Source of the DNA: Dermanyssus gallinae
Lineage: Eukaryota; Arthropoda; Arachnida; Mesostigmata; Dermanyssidae
Direction: 5' to 3'
Assembly (NCBI GenBank): GCA_003439945.1
Contig: QVRM01006419.1
Span: 124,001-188,000, forward strand
Length of the DNA stretch: 64,000 nt
In this document: positions 24,385 to 36,034 of the stretch, piece by piece
Layout of the letters: each line of letters begins with the position of its first letter
Numbering within the stretch: the first letter of the stretch is position 1
The notes under the pieces: generated by a model
The model's input: the letters and a program-made list of their open reading frames with translations, nothing else
Database searches by the model: none
Told to the model about the DNA's origin: nothing
Position numbers and translations under genes: made by a program

Positions 24385-24760
24385 CGGTAGCAGCAGCAGC
24401 AGCATGCGAAGTAGTAGCAGTACATACAGGTCGTTTTCTTCGAGTGATGGTGGTGGTGGTGGTGGTTGTTGTTTATTGCACCATTGTCTTTTCCCCGTCC
24501 CGTCCCGTCGCTTCAGCCATATGTCATGTTTGTTGTGCTACAGCCGCTATCTAGCTGCTACTGCTGCTTCTCCTGGATGTGTCGTCCATCCACAAGCTAC
24601 AGCCAAAGGCTGAAGCTGGACGCTCCTCCGCACGTCGTTGTTGTTGTCGTCGTCGTCATCGTCATCATTACCAGCAGCATCACCATCATTGGCATCGGCG
24701 TCAGTTACCTTATGTCGATAGAACCGACCCCTGTGGCGGCGGCAGCGACAAATGGCCTCT
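24385..24760. repeat. Triplet-rich low-complexity region
   Basis: It contains GCA/GTA triplets (24386-24422), (TGG)n at about 24449-24466, and (GTC/ATC)n at 24638-24700. The frames in this stretch are translations of these triplets. Confidence 0.75.
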
Positions 24761-24967
24761 GACACGCTGTTATCTCACTGTTTGCTTGCTTGCCTGACAG
24801 ACTAACTGAGTGAGTGAGTGACTGATTGACTGGTTCTCTCCGTGACCCTCTCCGACCCTGCTCAACTGCTGCACTCATAGCAGCAGATGTATTGTAGGTA
24901 TATGCTTGTTTGCTTTGCTTGTCTCATTGTCTGCCCGTCTATAAGATGCATTTCTTCTTAACATATC

Positions 24968-25110
<143 letters not shown>

Positions 25111-25249
25111 CATACGTGTATATACGTATTTTAATTGAAACGATTGGCAATTGGGCGTATCACATTTGTACCCAAATCACGCTAGTTCCAGCCCCACGAC
25201 TCGTTGCGGTAGAGTCGGTAGGATATTACCATCCCGCCGACGCCATTTA

Positions 25250-25253
<4 letters not shown>

Positions 25254-25296
<43 letters not shown>

Positions 25297-25364
25297 CATA
25301 TATATTTATTCACCATAATATTGGTAGCAATATACATCGGATGTTGTGTGAAATCTACACTGAT

Positions 25365-25401
<37 letters not shown>
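25254..25401. repeat. Two (TA)n arrays
   Basis: TA arrays at 25254-25295 and 25367-25401 are separated by about 70 bp of unique sequence. Confidence 0.95.
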
Positions 25402-25404
<3 letters not shown>

Positions 25405-25784
25405 TGCGCATACAACGCCTGTGAGACCTCTATCTTGTTTCTTCGCCTTCGCTGCTGCTGCGGGCACCGGGCTCCGTCGTCACGAGCGAAGCCACAACGA
25501 GTGAGAGAAGACAGACGCACGAGGGCAGAGGTGGCACGTACTAACGCCTCGACCACTCCACCAAGTGACAGTCAGCCACCTGCAAACAAATAGCCAGCAC
25601 AAATCGAACAAGTATCAGTTGCTGGGTGGAAGCAAACATTGATTGATGATTGTGCCGGTGGCGATTGTATAGGATGGTTGAGCATAACGACCGCAATTAT
25701 TTTTTGTATTTTCGGTAACCGGTGTCGCTGAGACTTCGACGCGGAAACGCCAACATGATGCTGGCAGGGTTTCAACTCAGAAGC

Positions 25785-25815
<31 letters not shown>

Positions 25816-26032
25816 GTGTGATCATAAATTCCTTATAAATAATATATTAAAACTTACAGCATACTTACATACGCTTCGATACTAAATAATATTATGACGA
25901 CAACCGGTAATAGCATAGCATAGCACCACGATTTAGCGGCCAACGATCACTCGTAAGCGGGTGATCCACTAGTGAGATCATCAGGCGAGTCGTGGCATCT
26001 TACTGACCTGCCTGCCAGATTGTTAGATAAAC

Positions 26033-26035
<3 letters not shown>
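25402..26035. other. Spacer with (AAT)n; no gene seen
   Basis: (AAT)n lies at 25787-25813. The section 25420-25560 is GC-richer but its frames are unrecognised. Confidence 0.55.

Positions 26036-26075
<40 letters not shown>
26036..26075. repeat. (TA)n microsatellite
   Basis: A pure 38-bp TA tract passes into TTTATATACACG. Confidence 0.95.
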
Positions 26076-26082
<7 letters not shown>

Positions 26083-26469
26083 CACGTGTAGACCACCATT
26101 ATATACATTAAAAAATATTCGTTGGATAGATAGATTAAAGGACACAAATAAACCGAGTGTAGTGCTAGAGCGGACTCCTCTATCCGTCACGTCTGTTGAA
26201 TGCGCACGCGACGAGGGGTCGAGAAAGACCAGAACGACGATGATATCCACCATGATCATGGCGACGCTACAAAGTTTTCGCATTTTCCTGCGTGGTGAAG
26301 AGTAAGTTAAAATACAACCCATTGGAGGATCGCGCCATCTACATTCTGATGTTTGGCAAAAAAATTGTGTCGATTCTCGTACAGGCAACGATTTGAGAGC
26401 GTGGCAGGCCGCACAACAGCCGTACCCAAAAATTAGACTGCAAACAGTTTATTCGGACAATTTCGAGCA

Positions 26470-26720
26470 GGGATTAGGTGCGTTCGAGTGTTTCGAAAAG
26501 CTCTGATCAACCATTGGCGGTGAAGCCCTATCCCCGGCGAGCATTTGTCACAAGACGAAGAATTGTTGATTGAATTTTCTCGAAGCGATGGCCATTGAGA
26601 ATAGATGATAAACCATATCGCCAAAAGTCAGCGACCATACTTCGACAAGGAATGGTGGGGAGGCCCTAGATATTTCAACATGTCCTCTAATGCAGCCGCT
26701 CTAAGTGCCCCTGATATAAA
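26470..26720 (+). repeat. Degenerate dispersed repeat, copy 1
   Basis: It aligns by eye with 27920-28135. Shared landmarks in order are TTG(A/T)TTGAATTTT, then ATTGAGA..GATGATAAA, then AGTCAGCG(A/G)C, then TC(A/T)CAACA(T/C)GTCC. I estimate about two-thirds identity over roughly 100 bp in the best part. The upstream end of the second copy looks tRNA-like, so a SINE family is possible. Confidence 0.4.
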
Positions 26721-27919
26721 AGGGTAAACGTATATTTAAATATACATGTCAAGCTTATAATAAATCTATTCATTCAAAGAGGCACGGTTCTTTCTGGCCC
26801 CTTTTTGGTAGTTTGAAAACTCGTCACAGGCGACGAGAATCGGGTGCATCTTTATGACCTTCTTCTACTCAAACCTCATAGTGTGCAGCGCCCAGGCGTT
26901 AGCGCCTTCACCCACAAATGTGAAGCGCAAACAGTTGACTGACTCGTCATCTTCTTCTCCAAAAGTAAAATTGTTTCGACGTGCAAAGCTCACACCGTTG
27001 CAGCAGACGGACCGTTGCCGTGAAGGACGACGTGAGGTGCGTTTTTCTCGAGATGGCAACAAGAGCTGATGATGATAATGATATTTACGTGTTGTACTGC
27101 TGATGATAGCTATGTATGATGATGACTATGTGTGTGTGGAGAAAGCTGGGAAGAGAAGAAAAGGAAAATGCGGGGAATGCGCGCGGATATAGAGCATCTA
27201 CAGGAGGTTACTGGGATATTGGCCATACTGAGGGCTAGACATACTGAGCGTAAGAGCGACTCACTGTATCGCCTTCACTCCGACTACAGCACTGCTGCTG
27301 TCCATGCTACCGTCGCGTGAAGTTCATTGAACACCGCGTGTCGTGTCGTGAACTGAATATAAAATGGGGACACTCACAATACCGACGAGAGGGAGCGCCT
27401 CGTAAAACGTCTATCTTAAACCTATCGGTATGCCACCACAACCATTCGGACAAAACTGGAATAGCTGCTCCTGGCGAACCATTTTTATTGCGGCCACCGA
27501 AACTCCAGTGAGATTGCAAACTATGGTGCGCCGTCTTCGCACGATGGAGCTTGTCAGGTCCGTGAATATTAAATATATCTATAAACTTTTGTATGTAGAT
27601 TTACCAACAGCTCTGCTATATACACTTTCAGTCATACCAAGACTCATAACAACACAGATATTACAAAATCGAATAAATTTACAGCTGTGAGAACAACTGG
27701 TGATATTGGCTTCACTGACATTATTCAAGATCCCCACTCTTGTAGTGTTTCAGTTTAATTGAGCAGCATACCCTTCACAAGCTTTCCCACATCTAGCACA
27801 AATGCACCTTAAGCCTGGCTCATGAAAAACGTTCTCTAACCAAAGTTTGCGATAGTATCCATATACTGCAAAATAAGTAAAAACATGGCGATTCAATTGG
27901 TTCATCGGCTTCTAGCTGA
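26721..27919. other. No recognised gene
   Basis: Short frames only. A GATGAT-rich patch lies at 27066-27125. Confidence 0.5.
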
Positions 27920-28135
27920 CGTGGCGGCTTGGGCTAGGGGTCTAGTACGCTAGTCGTGGTCATCATTTGCCGGGGGTGTCGCCCGTTTGATCTATGTTGT
28001 GTATCGAATTTTTTTAACAATATTAATTGAGATGATAATAAATGATAGACTATACCACTGAGAGTCAGCGGCTATGCTGCCAATAAGAATGTTAGAGAAA
28101 CCCTAATTATCTCAACACGTCCGGCCCTCGGTACA
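27920..28135 (+). repeat. Degenerate dispersed repeat, copy 2 (SINE-like)
   Basis: Partner of 26470-26720. It begins GTGGCGGCTTGGGCTAGGGG (box A-like) and has GCCCGTTTGATC (box B-like) about 70 bp later, then a T-rich stretch. The match to a Pol III promoter is imperfect. Confidence 0.4.
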
Positions 28136-28750
28136 TTTAAGACAAGCCTCACGGCGATTCCAAACCCGCAGGAAACGGAGTATGGCCTAGAAATGAAAAC
28201 AACTTCCTCAAAAAGGTTTCTTATTCTAGCGGCTCCCAGCTGTCGTTTTTCATTGATCCCTGTTGTAAAAGTCCCGATCAATTTCCGCAAATTTATAATA
28301 TGGGGAGTTCATAATGTATTCGATAAAGGCTTGATGTTGCATGTACTCCAAATCCACGCTTGAGCTCTTCGATGAAAGGCGAGGTATAGGTGAGATCACG
28401 CATAAGATACGTTTTTTTTGCCGAGAGGCGTAAGGCGTCTAGTGCACCTCCTTCGTAGGTAGCTTTTATTTGGGTTAGTGTTTTTAAATGTGTACTGTGT
28501 GGTTTTTCCTGTGATCTTTCTCGCACATGCTGTTCTCAGCGCTGCCTTCAGAACGCACAGGCGCAGTGCCGTGCTGACTGCAAGGCGGACCGTTGTTTGG
28601 ATCGCCTACATGGCCGTCAAATATGTCTTGCATACCTCAGCGATATGCTCGCAGAAGCAGTGCCCAATATACGTGTGTTAGAATTGCAGTTTATGTCGTA
28701 GACATAAGAAATCTTCATATATATATAGAGCATCTTGGTGTGTGCATGCA
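28136..28750. other. No recognised gene
   Basis: Minus-strand frames 28072-28290 and 28293-28526 adjoin an RT fragment further upstream on that strand and might be decayed LINE sequence, but no motif supports it. Confidence 0.35.
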
Positions 28751-28939
28751 CTAGCTGTGCCACTGAGATTCAGAGCGCCGAAAAATTCCACTGCCTTTGA
28801 CTTGATCCCGGTTCACAGCTAGCTCCAGCTGCGTGGAGCCGGGGCAGAACATGCGGCAGACATTAAACGTACTGTGATCATCGATGACAGGGTTATCAGC
28901 GTAAAATATGACTTTGACCAAATCATCTTGGGTACTCAT
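28751..28939 (-). pseudogene. Reverse-transcriptase fragment (YADN box)
   Basis: A 62-codon frame reads DDLVKVIFYADNPVIDD at residues 4-20, then LELAVNRDQVKGSGIF at residues 37-52. LINE reverse transcriptases have [hydrophobic]-x-x-Y-A-D-D, then about 25-30 residues later G-L-x-x-N-x-x-K-T-x-x-x-x-F. The spacing and order fit. The second catalytic Asp is Asn here and the N-x-x-K-T motif is altered. No RT sequence is readable on either side, so it is an isolated relic. Confidence 0.45.
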
Positions 28940-29227
28940 ATTTTATGAGACTTTTACAGCAAATTCTTCGGCGCGACCGATACCATGAGATTATTTGGTT
29001 ATCGCCTTGTGCCAGGCCTGTCGTCTGTGAGACGAAGGCCAAGGCACTGCCAGCCTGTCGTTATTTATGATGGCTCTTCTGCTCACCTAAAAGATCGCGG
29101 CCTTATCGGAAGCAACAAAATATAAAGGCGACATCTTTGCGACAACGCGCAGCGTACAAACATCGTACACTAACTGGAGCGTAGCTGGCTTTTAGAGTAA
29201 AATAGTGTATGACTAATATGTCACAAT
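28940..29227. other. Unrecognised spacer
   Basis: A local hairpin-capable stretch (GCCAGGCCTGTCGTCTGTGAGACGAAGGC region, near 29012-29040) is the only structure noticed. Confidence 0.4.
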
Positions 29228-29430
29228 AGTATTACTTAGTAATTCGATTATGTAATAATAGCAATACTTGGCGATTCGATTATGTATTATTAGCAATGCT
29301 CGGCAATTAGAGTATATAGTAATAGTAATAGATTAGTAATTAGATTATGTAATAATTGTAATGCTAATGGTCACTGTAATATTATATATCGCAACAGTAA
29401 TACTCAATGGTTAGATTATGTAAAAGTGTG
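29228..29430. repeat. AT-rich minisatellite, about 32-bp unit
   Basis: Five to six degenerate copies share the order AG(T/C)AAT(A/G)CT, then (A/C)ATT(C/A)GATTATGTA, then ATAAT. The best copies are at 29228-29360; later copies are more diverged and one spacer of about 30 bp is irregular. Confidence 0.7.
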
Positions 29431-29781
29431 AATACTACGTATTATCGATAAAGCGCCTGCTGATCAAATTTAAAGCTTCTAAAGACTTGTGAACTACTGA
29501 GTAGTGATCATCAAAAAATCATACTCAATCAAATCTGTAGTTTCATTGTTTTTCATGCACTTAGAAACTTAATTGAGGTGTCTATTCAAACAATCAATAC
29601 ACTTGTTGTTTAAAATATTCTTCCCTTAAACGTTAACTAAGGTGACGCGCGCTCGGGAGATCGTTTCCAACTGCAAGCCCTGCAACCTTGTTGGTGTGAT
29701 CCACGCACAGTGTCCGAGCTGTGAAGAAGCCGCCGTTATGTTTCTGTCGCACAGTTCAACGAAAGTCTCGTTCACTTAAAA

Positions 29782-29786
<5 letters not shown>
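29431..29786. other. Unrecognised AT-rich spacer
   Basis: No coding or repeat feature is recognised. Confidence 0.5.

Positions 29787-29833
<47 letters not shown>
29787..29833. repeat. (TA)n microsatellite
   Basis: A pure 47-bp TA tract after AAAACAGTT. Confidence 0.95.
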
Positions 29834-29837
<4 letters not shown>

Positions 29838-30147
29838 CATATGTAGTTCTGTTTTTAATACAATAATGATATATTTTATAACAGAGAACATAAACATATA
29901 TCTTAAGACTAGAGGTATAAATAAGTGCACTATTTATGGCACTGCCAATAATTTGGTAATTATTGCTCCCAGCCTCATTGAGGTTGAAGTCTCACCAAAT
30001 TTGCCGGGCCAACCCGGCGAGCTGTAACCCTATGCCAATTCTACTATCGTATGCTATATCAAAAAGTAGCCAAACACATTAATCTATAGACGAAAATATA
30101 ATGCACTGTTGTAGGCTCGTTTAAGGTGTTTTCTTACAAATTGTACA

Positions 30148-30148
<1 letters not shown>
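29834..30148. other. Spacer between two TA arrays
   Basis: It contains a short perfect hairpin GCCGGG-CCAA-CCCGGC (30003-30018). No gene. Confidence 0.55.

Positions 30149-30224
<76 letters not shown>
30149..30224. repeat. (TA)n microsatellite, 76 bp
   Basis: An uninterrupted TA array, preceded by TTGTACAG and followed by ATGAAC. Confidence 0.97.
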
Positions 30225-30226
<2 letters not shown>

Positions 30227-30699
30227 GAACTACTAATGACAAACCGTTGGTTTATCATCAGCTAAAAAATATATTTATCAAACGAGCGTAGTAATGAGGG
30301 TAGGTACACTAGCTTTTAAAACAGCACGAAAAGTCGTTTCCGCTGATATTGCATTCCCACTGGTGCCTGGATCTAGTAAATCAACAAGCCGCGCCACAAC
30401 TTTTGAAATGCCGTTTGTACCTCATTATCTCGCAACCAAGCTCTACTCTGCTAGCTCTCGTTTATCTGGGGCTTCAGCCGCAAAGATTAGGACCCTTACA
30501 ATTGTGTCACTTTTTGGGCGCGAATGAAAGAAAATGCTTGCACAAACATTTGTTTAAAATAATTTATACAAAACGAAGTATATATATATATATATTTATA
30601 TACATATGTACACAAGAAAAGTTCCATCCAGAATATTTCAGATGGGCTACGACTAATATTTCCACCACTACTCTTTGTACCAACAGTAGCAACAACTAC
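30225..30699. other. Unrecognised spacer with short TA tract
   Basis: A TA tract lies at 30579-30600. The frame 30294-30527 has no recognisable domain. Confidence 0.5.
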
Positions 30700-31670
30700 T
30701 AGAACTAGGTGTACAAATCCGGCAGGCGGATTCCGGCAAGATCAGCTAAAACATGATTCTGTGAACAAGGATCTTTCGCCCCGACGAATCTCGAAAAAAT
30801 GGCCACGGCCGTGTCGAGGAGGGGTTGAGCCGCACAGTGGTAGAGGCTGACCGATTTCGGCTTTCGAGAGTAAAGCCGCCTACTATTACTACTACTACTA
30901 CTACTATACCGACGATCACCACTTCCCTTACCATCTCTGGGGCTAGTACTCATTCTGCTACAAGTTGTTGTCGTTGTTGTTGTTACTCGTCTTGATCGAT
31001 GTCCCCAACAGCCTCCGGCCTGGCTCGCCGGAATCGGAACAAACAGAGAGCGAACTCGCCGCCAGCGTCGCCGCTTGGCACCTTACCGCACAGGCAACCT
31101 GGCGGCCCTCGCTGCCACCAACTCCCAGCTGTTGCTGCCACTGCTGCCGCTGCAGCTACTGCGGAGATAGGCCGGCAAGTTTTGCAATGACTGGCCAGTG
31201 GTTACTGCAGCGGAGGCGGCAGGTTCAGCTTCGCGTAGAACCTTAGGCCATTATCACGCGCACAGCCGCTCCCTGGCGATCTTTCTCTCTCTCTGGAGTC
31301 GATGGTGGCGGTGGCGGTGGCGGCGGTAGCATAGGCGAAGACAATGATCATGGCCTATCTTGATGGATTGGCCGCACGAGGTTACTCGGCCACCCGCCGC
31401 GGTTAGACTAAATGTATGGGTGCGATATCCCGCGCCCGCCAAACAACTTCCCTCGCTCCCCATGGTCTTCTTCCGACGGCGGAGGACGACGACGGAAGAG
31501 TAGGACGCTCTCGGCGCCGCCTTCGGCGAATGAATGAACACCGCCCGCTTAGCTCCGCAGTGAAGCAGCGCCCGCCACCCACGTTTCCTCCCACGACTCC
31601 TCCGCCAATTCCGAACGGTCACGTAGCCTGCCGATGCAACGAAGGACAACGAAGCAATCCGTAACAGTAA
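30700..31670. other. CpG- and GC-rich block
   Basis: Composition shifts from AT-rich to GC-rich, with many CG dinucleotides (for example 31380-31620). CTG/CTA triplets occur at 30880-30905 and 31125-31155, and a GGC/GGT tract at 31302-31330. Frames on both strands are open over long distances because of composition (31254-31649 minus, 131 codons) and none is recognised. It could be a promoter/5'-exon region of an unseen host gene; that is inference. Confidence 0.4.
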
Positions 31671-31848
31671 TGAGGTACCTAGCAGCGGTACTTAGCAGTC
31701 TTGCGCCCTGCAGTAGTGAGTATACATGTACTTAGCAGCGTCTGAGTGAGAGACCTGTAGTTGGTCTCGCGGCAATGTAGACGGCAAGCTGCCCCCTCCA
31801 GTTGTTGACTATAAGGAGCATCAGAGTATCTTAACACATCGAGGCATG

Positions 31849-31868
31849 TATATATATATATATATATA
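31849..31868. repeat. (TA)n microsatellite (short)
   Basis: A 20-bp TA tract about 80 bp upstream of the mariner. Confidence 0.9.
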
Positions 31869-31947
31869 ATTTTTTTTAAGGCGAGCACTGCCGAGTGTGC
31901 AAACGTGTTGTAAATGATTAATAAATCATCACAATATTTTCTATATA

Positions 31948-31975
31948 CAGGTAGTTCCATAAGTTCTTAGAATGA
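31948..31975 (+). repeat. Mariner left terminal inverted repeat
   Basis: 28 bp, identical to the reverse complement of 32885-32912; preceded by TA. Confidence 0.95.
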
Positions 31976-31991
31976 GCTTTTTAGAATTCGA

Positions 31992-32846
31992 ATGATGGCA
32001 ACTGATGAGGAAAACGTAGAGAAAGTGCGAAAAATTATTGGCACAGATAAGCGAATGAACATTAAGGAAATAGCGGAGGCATTAGGGATTAGTTTAGGCA
32101 GTGTGCATTTTATCCTACACGAAAACTTGAAGATGAAAGAGCTTAGAGCAAAATGGCTGCCGCATTTGCTCAACCAAGGCCAAAAAGACGCGCCTGTTTT
32201 GGCTTTACAGCGAAATTTGTCCAAGATGTCGAACAATCTGTCGGATTTTTGGTGCAGATTCATGACCGTCGATGAAAGCCGAGTTCATCACTACACTCCC
32301 GAGACCCAAGAAGCATCTTGCCAATGGTGTGCACCTGATGAAGGACCTCCGAAGAGGGTGCGGACAACGGCATTGACTGGAAAGGTGATGGCTACAGTTT
32401 TTTAAGACCAACGTAGAATAATGCTGGTCGACTACCTTGAGAGCTGTAAAACGATCACAGGAGAATATTATGCAAGACTGTTGGACTGCCTTTAGCAAGA
32501 ACTCATCGTGAAACGGCCCGCTTTGCAGAAGAAGGTTGTCCTGTTTCACCAGGACAATGCTCCTGCACACAAGTCCCGGCAAGCATCGGCAAAACTGGCC
32601 CAACTGAGGTTCGAACTTATTGAACAACCTTCCTATTCTCCAGACCTGGCCCCCTCTGATTATTTCCTCTTCGAACATTTGAAGAATAGTCTCGGTGGAA
32701 AGCGTTTTTCCAGCAATGAAGAGGTTAAGGCTGCTGTCAATGCCTATTTTCAATCTAAAGACGCGGAATTCTACTTAAGAGGTATAAAAGCTCTGAAATC
32801 TTGGTGGGAAAAGTGTATTGAGCATATCGGGGAGTATATCAAATAA
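31992..32846 (+). pseudogene. Mariner transposase (DD34D), N-truncated, two stops
   Basis: One frame throughout, 284 codons. The second helix-turn-helix is at residues 24-45 (IKEIAEALGIS...SVHFIL), and the WVPHxL-like linker at 55-60 reads WLPHLL. The catalytic triad is intact: Asp94 in TVDES, Asp188 in HQDNAPAH, and Asp223 in SPDLAPSDYFLF, with exactly 34 residues between the last two. In-frame stops are TAA at codon 138 (32403-32405) and TAG at codon 168 (32493-32495). The N-terminal DNA-binding helix-turn-helix of about 60 residues is deleted. It cannot make an active transposase, but the termini remain usable by a full-length relative. Confidence 0.93.
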
Positions 32847-32884
32847 GATAAATTTAAAAACATGATTTGGAAAATTCTTGGTTT

Positions 32885-32909
32885 TCATTCTAAGAACTTA
32901 TGGAACTAC

Positions 32910-32912
<3 letters not shown>
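32885..32912 (-). repeat. Mariner right terminal inverted repeat
   Basis: Perfect inverted copy of the left end; followed by TA and then a TA array. Confidence 0.95.
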
Positions 32913-32976
<64 letters not shown>

Positions 32977-32999
32977 GAGAGAGAGAGAGAGGGAGAGAT
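32913..32999. repeat. (TA)n-(GA)n microsatellite beside mariner
   Basis: A 59-bp TA array starting at the mariner border is followed by TTTATA and (GA)n at 32977-32999. Confidence 0.95.
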
Positions 33000-34308
33000 A
33001 TATTTATTTAAATTAACAGCTAAGATATTTTAACATTTACCTGGATTTACTACGATTTAGACGTGTGTTGTCTTTTGGTATGCTTTCTGAAATTATTCTA
33101 TCAGGTATAGAGTGTACATATTAGGAGGTGCTAGTAAGCGACAGCTCTGCTCTGCTACTTGAGTCCTAAGGGGCTTACTCTGCATAGGTTGACGGCGCAT
33201 GTATGAAATGAAACATCACCACGTGGCATGCCCTTACGATAACATGCTTAGGTAATATTCAAATGTGCTAGTGTACTATGGTGTGATATTTGATGTTTAC
33301 TTAAGTTCTACCGACGAAACAATTCAGTGTGTATTGTAGAGTGTAAGTAAGCGTGGTAGACGTCACAGGAACATTAGTTAAGGTTTCGGCATTATAGGTC
33401 ATAAATATTTCTTCTATATTTTAAATGATATAGTATTTAAAACCTTGCAAAGGTTGCTGTAGACAACGAACATGATTTGTGCCATAATCTTAGAATTCGT
33501 GGCATTTATGGCCCGGTGGAGTATTTTGCACCATACAAAATATTTGATAAGTGCTCATTCGCAAGAGTGAAAAATTGTTTCGTATTCATCTGATCAAGTG
33601 ATTGAAATGTTATCTGCGACTTAGACCGATGTCGGTAAAATCCTCTAGAAGAGGGTTCGCGAAGTTTAAATTATGGCTAGAGACCGATCGCACCCAAGGG
33701 CATTCCTGAGGCTCTTCAACGGGAGATAGATGGCTCTCGCAATAAGGTAGGACCCCATCAATTTAGTAGTCATTCAAAAATTGGTGTAGTTTCTTATAAA
33801 TGTTTCTCTCTGCAACAATTTGGCGCAGGATAATAAAGCTGTAACAAATTCATTGTTTTCCTACCGCATTGCAACGTACCTTGGACCAGGGCGTACACCA
33901 AGGCAAGCTGTCTAAAGCATAATAAAAACAGAATGCCCTAAGGCCGAAAAAATGAGATTACCTGCTTCTAATATGGGAATTGATGAGCGTTATAGTACCA
34001 TTACGATCGTACCAATTTATTTGTGGTCTAACGAGGTCAAACGATGTAACCCCCAGTTAATTGTAAGTTAGTAGCATGAAATACAAGCAACCGACGGGCA
34101 AAGACCACCTGCACTTTACTGTTTAGTATAGTCCCTTGACGCTCAACCCATCTAGTTTAAGGATCCTCACTAGCCGTTATAGCACGAGAGAAATATTCTG
34201 AATTTCTAGACCATCTTGAAACAGATAATAATCGCGCGGGGCCGATTCCGTTTAGAGAATATGGGGGATGGCGGACAATTTGGAACTTTAGCAAGCTTTA
34301 GAAATTTA

Positions 34309-34309
<1 letters not shown>
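33000..34309. other. No recognised gene
   Basis: AT-rich, with no frame of 60 codons or more. Confidence 0.6.

Positions 34310-34343
<34 letters not shown>
34310..34343. repeat. (TA)n microsatellite
   Basis: A 34-bp pure TA tract after AAATT TAG. Confidence 0.95.
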
Positions 34344-34346
<3 letters not shown>

Positions 34347-35083
34347 GTCAGAAATATGCATTATCAAATATGTTTTACGTTAGGGATATTTTGTACTTTC
34401 GATAGTAGTGTCATAATAAAATAACTAGATTCGAAAGACAATTAAATTGACTCTAAAAGTCGTCATTAGTGTATAATCGATACGTTCAATTATCAGACCT
34501 ATAGTATATGAGTGAACTAGAAAAATGAACTGAGATGCAATATAGGCTTGATCACTTGCGTTTTATTCGCAAGTGTCTCATATTAAACACATAACGAAGT
34601 GTATAGTGAAAGCGTTTTTTTTTAGCCAGCCAGTAACATTATTCAAGGAAATAGCCAATACAAGTTCTAAGAATTATATACCACGCCCCCCTAGATCTTT
34701 GCTTTGCTTAATGCTTGCTATAGTCAACGTTCTGTAGGCTGTCAACTGAATATGAAGCAATCCACTGTTAGCGGACTCTACCAATGGTACTAACGTTGGT
34801 TTATTTTATTTATATCCATAGATTGTCGAACGGGTTCAGACAGGGCATAAAAGCTAATCAGAACAACCCCTACCTATACTTGTACGACAGTTTGTTTCAC
34901 TGTGATAATAATAATTTTCCTGAAATAACCGTTATTACAACCATAGTAACATTCACCATACAAGCGCAAATGTTGAATGCAACATTGTAGTCCTGCTTTA
35001 AAGCTGATCGATGTGTACTTTGAGTGGCTACGCCACTTCATTTTGCCTGTGTTATGGTGAGCTGATGCAATGTATTTGTCCCG
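34344..35083. other. No recognised gene
   Basis: One open frame (34784-34990, +) has no recognisable content. Confidence 0.5.

Positions 35084-35119
<36 letters not shown>
35084..35119. repeat. (TA)n microsatellite
   Basis: A TA tract with one TTTA interruption. Confidence 0.92.
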
Positions 35120-35321
35120 GACATTGTATCCCGTAGTTTGTAAAAACAATTGATTGTACTGCAATCTGCCTCTCGGAAATTTAACTGTTATGTGTTGCAC
35201 CACCGCCATCATACCGTATAGGATACTGTAACTCCCGCTTGGTAAATGCGCTCGACCCAACGAAACCTGAAATCAATTGGACAAGATAAGCTTCGCCAGT
35301 CGAACCCATACGATTACAGAT

Positions 35322-35512
<191 letters not shown>

Positions 35513-36034
35513 CGGGTCGTACATGCGAATTTGTAGTGCGCCGTGCCAACGAAGCGAAACTACTGCTTGGCTGTACCTGGTGTCAGCTGTACCGGCTACG
35601 ATCGCACCCCACATGGAGACAGACCATTATCGCTCGGGGCGGTATAGGCATCCGAGTGCATTGCAACACTTTACACTTTGAGCTCGTTGGCCTGTATCCA
35701 CTTTTCAGTTAGAGGCGCGCGTATGTTTTCCTCTGCCCTTTTGCCCGACTCTCCTCACTCTCATCTCTATCCTTCGTCGGCTCTATGCCAAAACTCAGCA
35801 CTGCAAAGACGCTCCTGTATGACCGCACACACACACACACACGCACGCACACATATATGTATGTATGGACAATGTTTGGTGCTGAATGCAGCAGCCGTCA
35901 CCGCACTGCCAATGTCTTTCAAGTTTCGACCTATTCTATGCGCTTTTTCGTTCCACGCCACCCAATCTTTTAAACGCTGAACGGCGATGCGGACAACTTA
36001 CCTTGCCGAAGAGTGTCCCCGTCCGAGGGATATC
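35513..36034. other. GC-moderate spacer; (CA)n at 35826-35852
   Basis: No gene recognised. The CA run is interrupted by CGCACGCA and passes into ATATGTATGTATG. Confidence 0.6.

Larger units (their letters stand above)
31948..32912 (+). mobile_element. Mariner element, internally deleted
   Basis: A 965-bp Tc1/mariner-superfamily element. Perfect 28-bp terminal inverted repeats (31948-31975 and 32885-32912, beginning CAGGTAGTTCCATAAGTTCT) are flanked on each side by the TA target duplication (31946-31947 and 32913-32914). Full-length mariners are about 1.3 kb with a roughly 345-residue transposase, so about 300 bp is missing: here only 44 bp separate the left end from the first Met, and the first helix-turn-helix is absent. 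The right end abuts a TA microsatellite. Confidence 0.93.
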
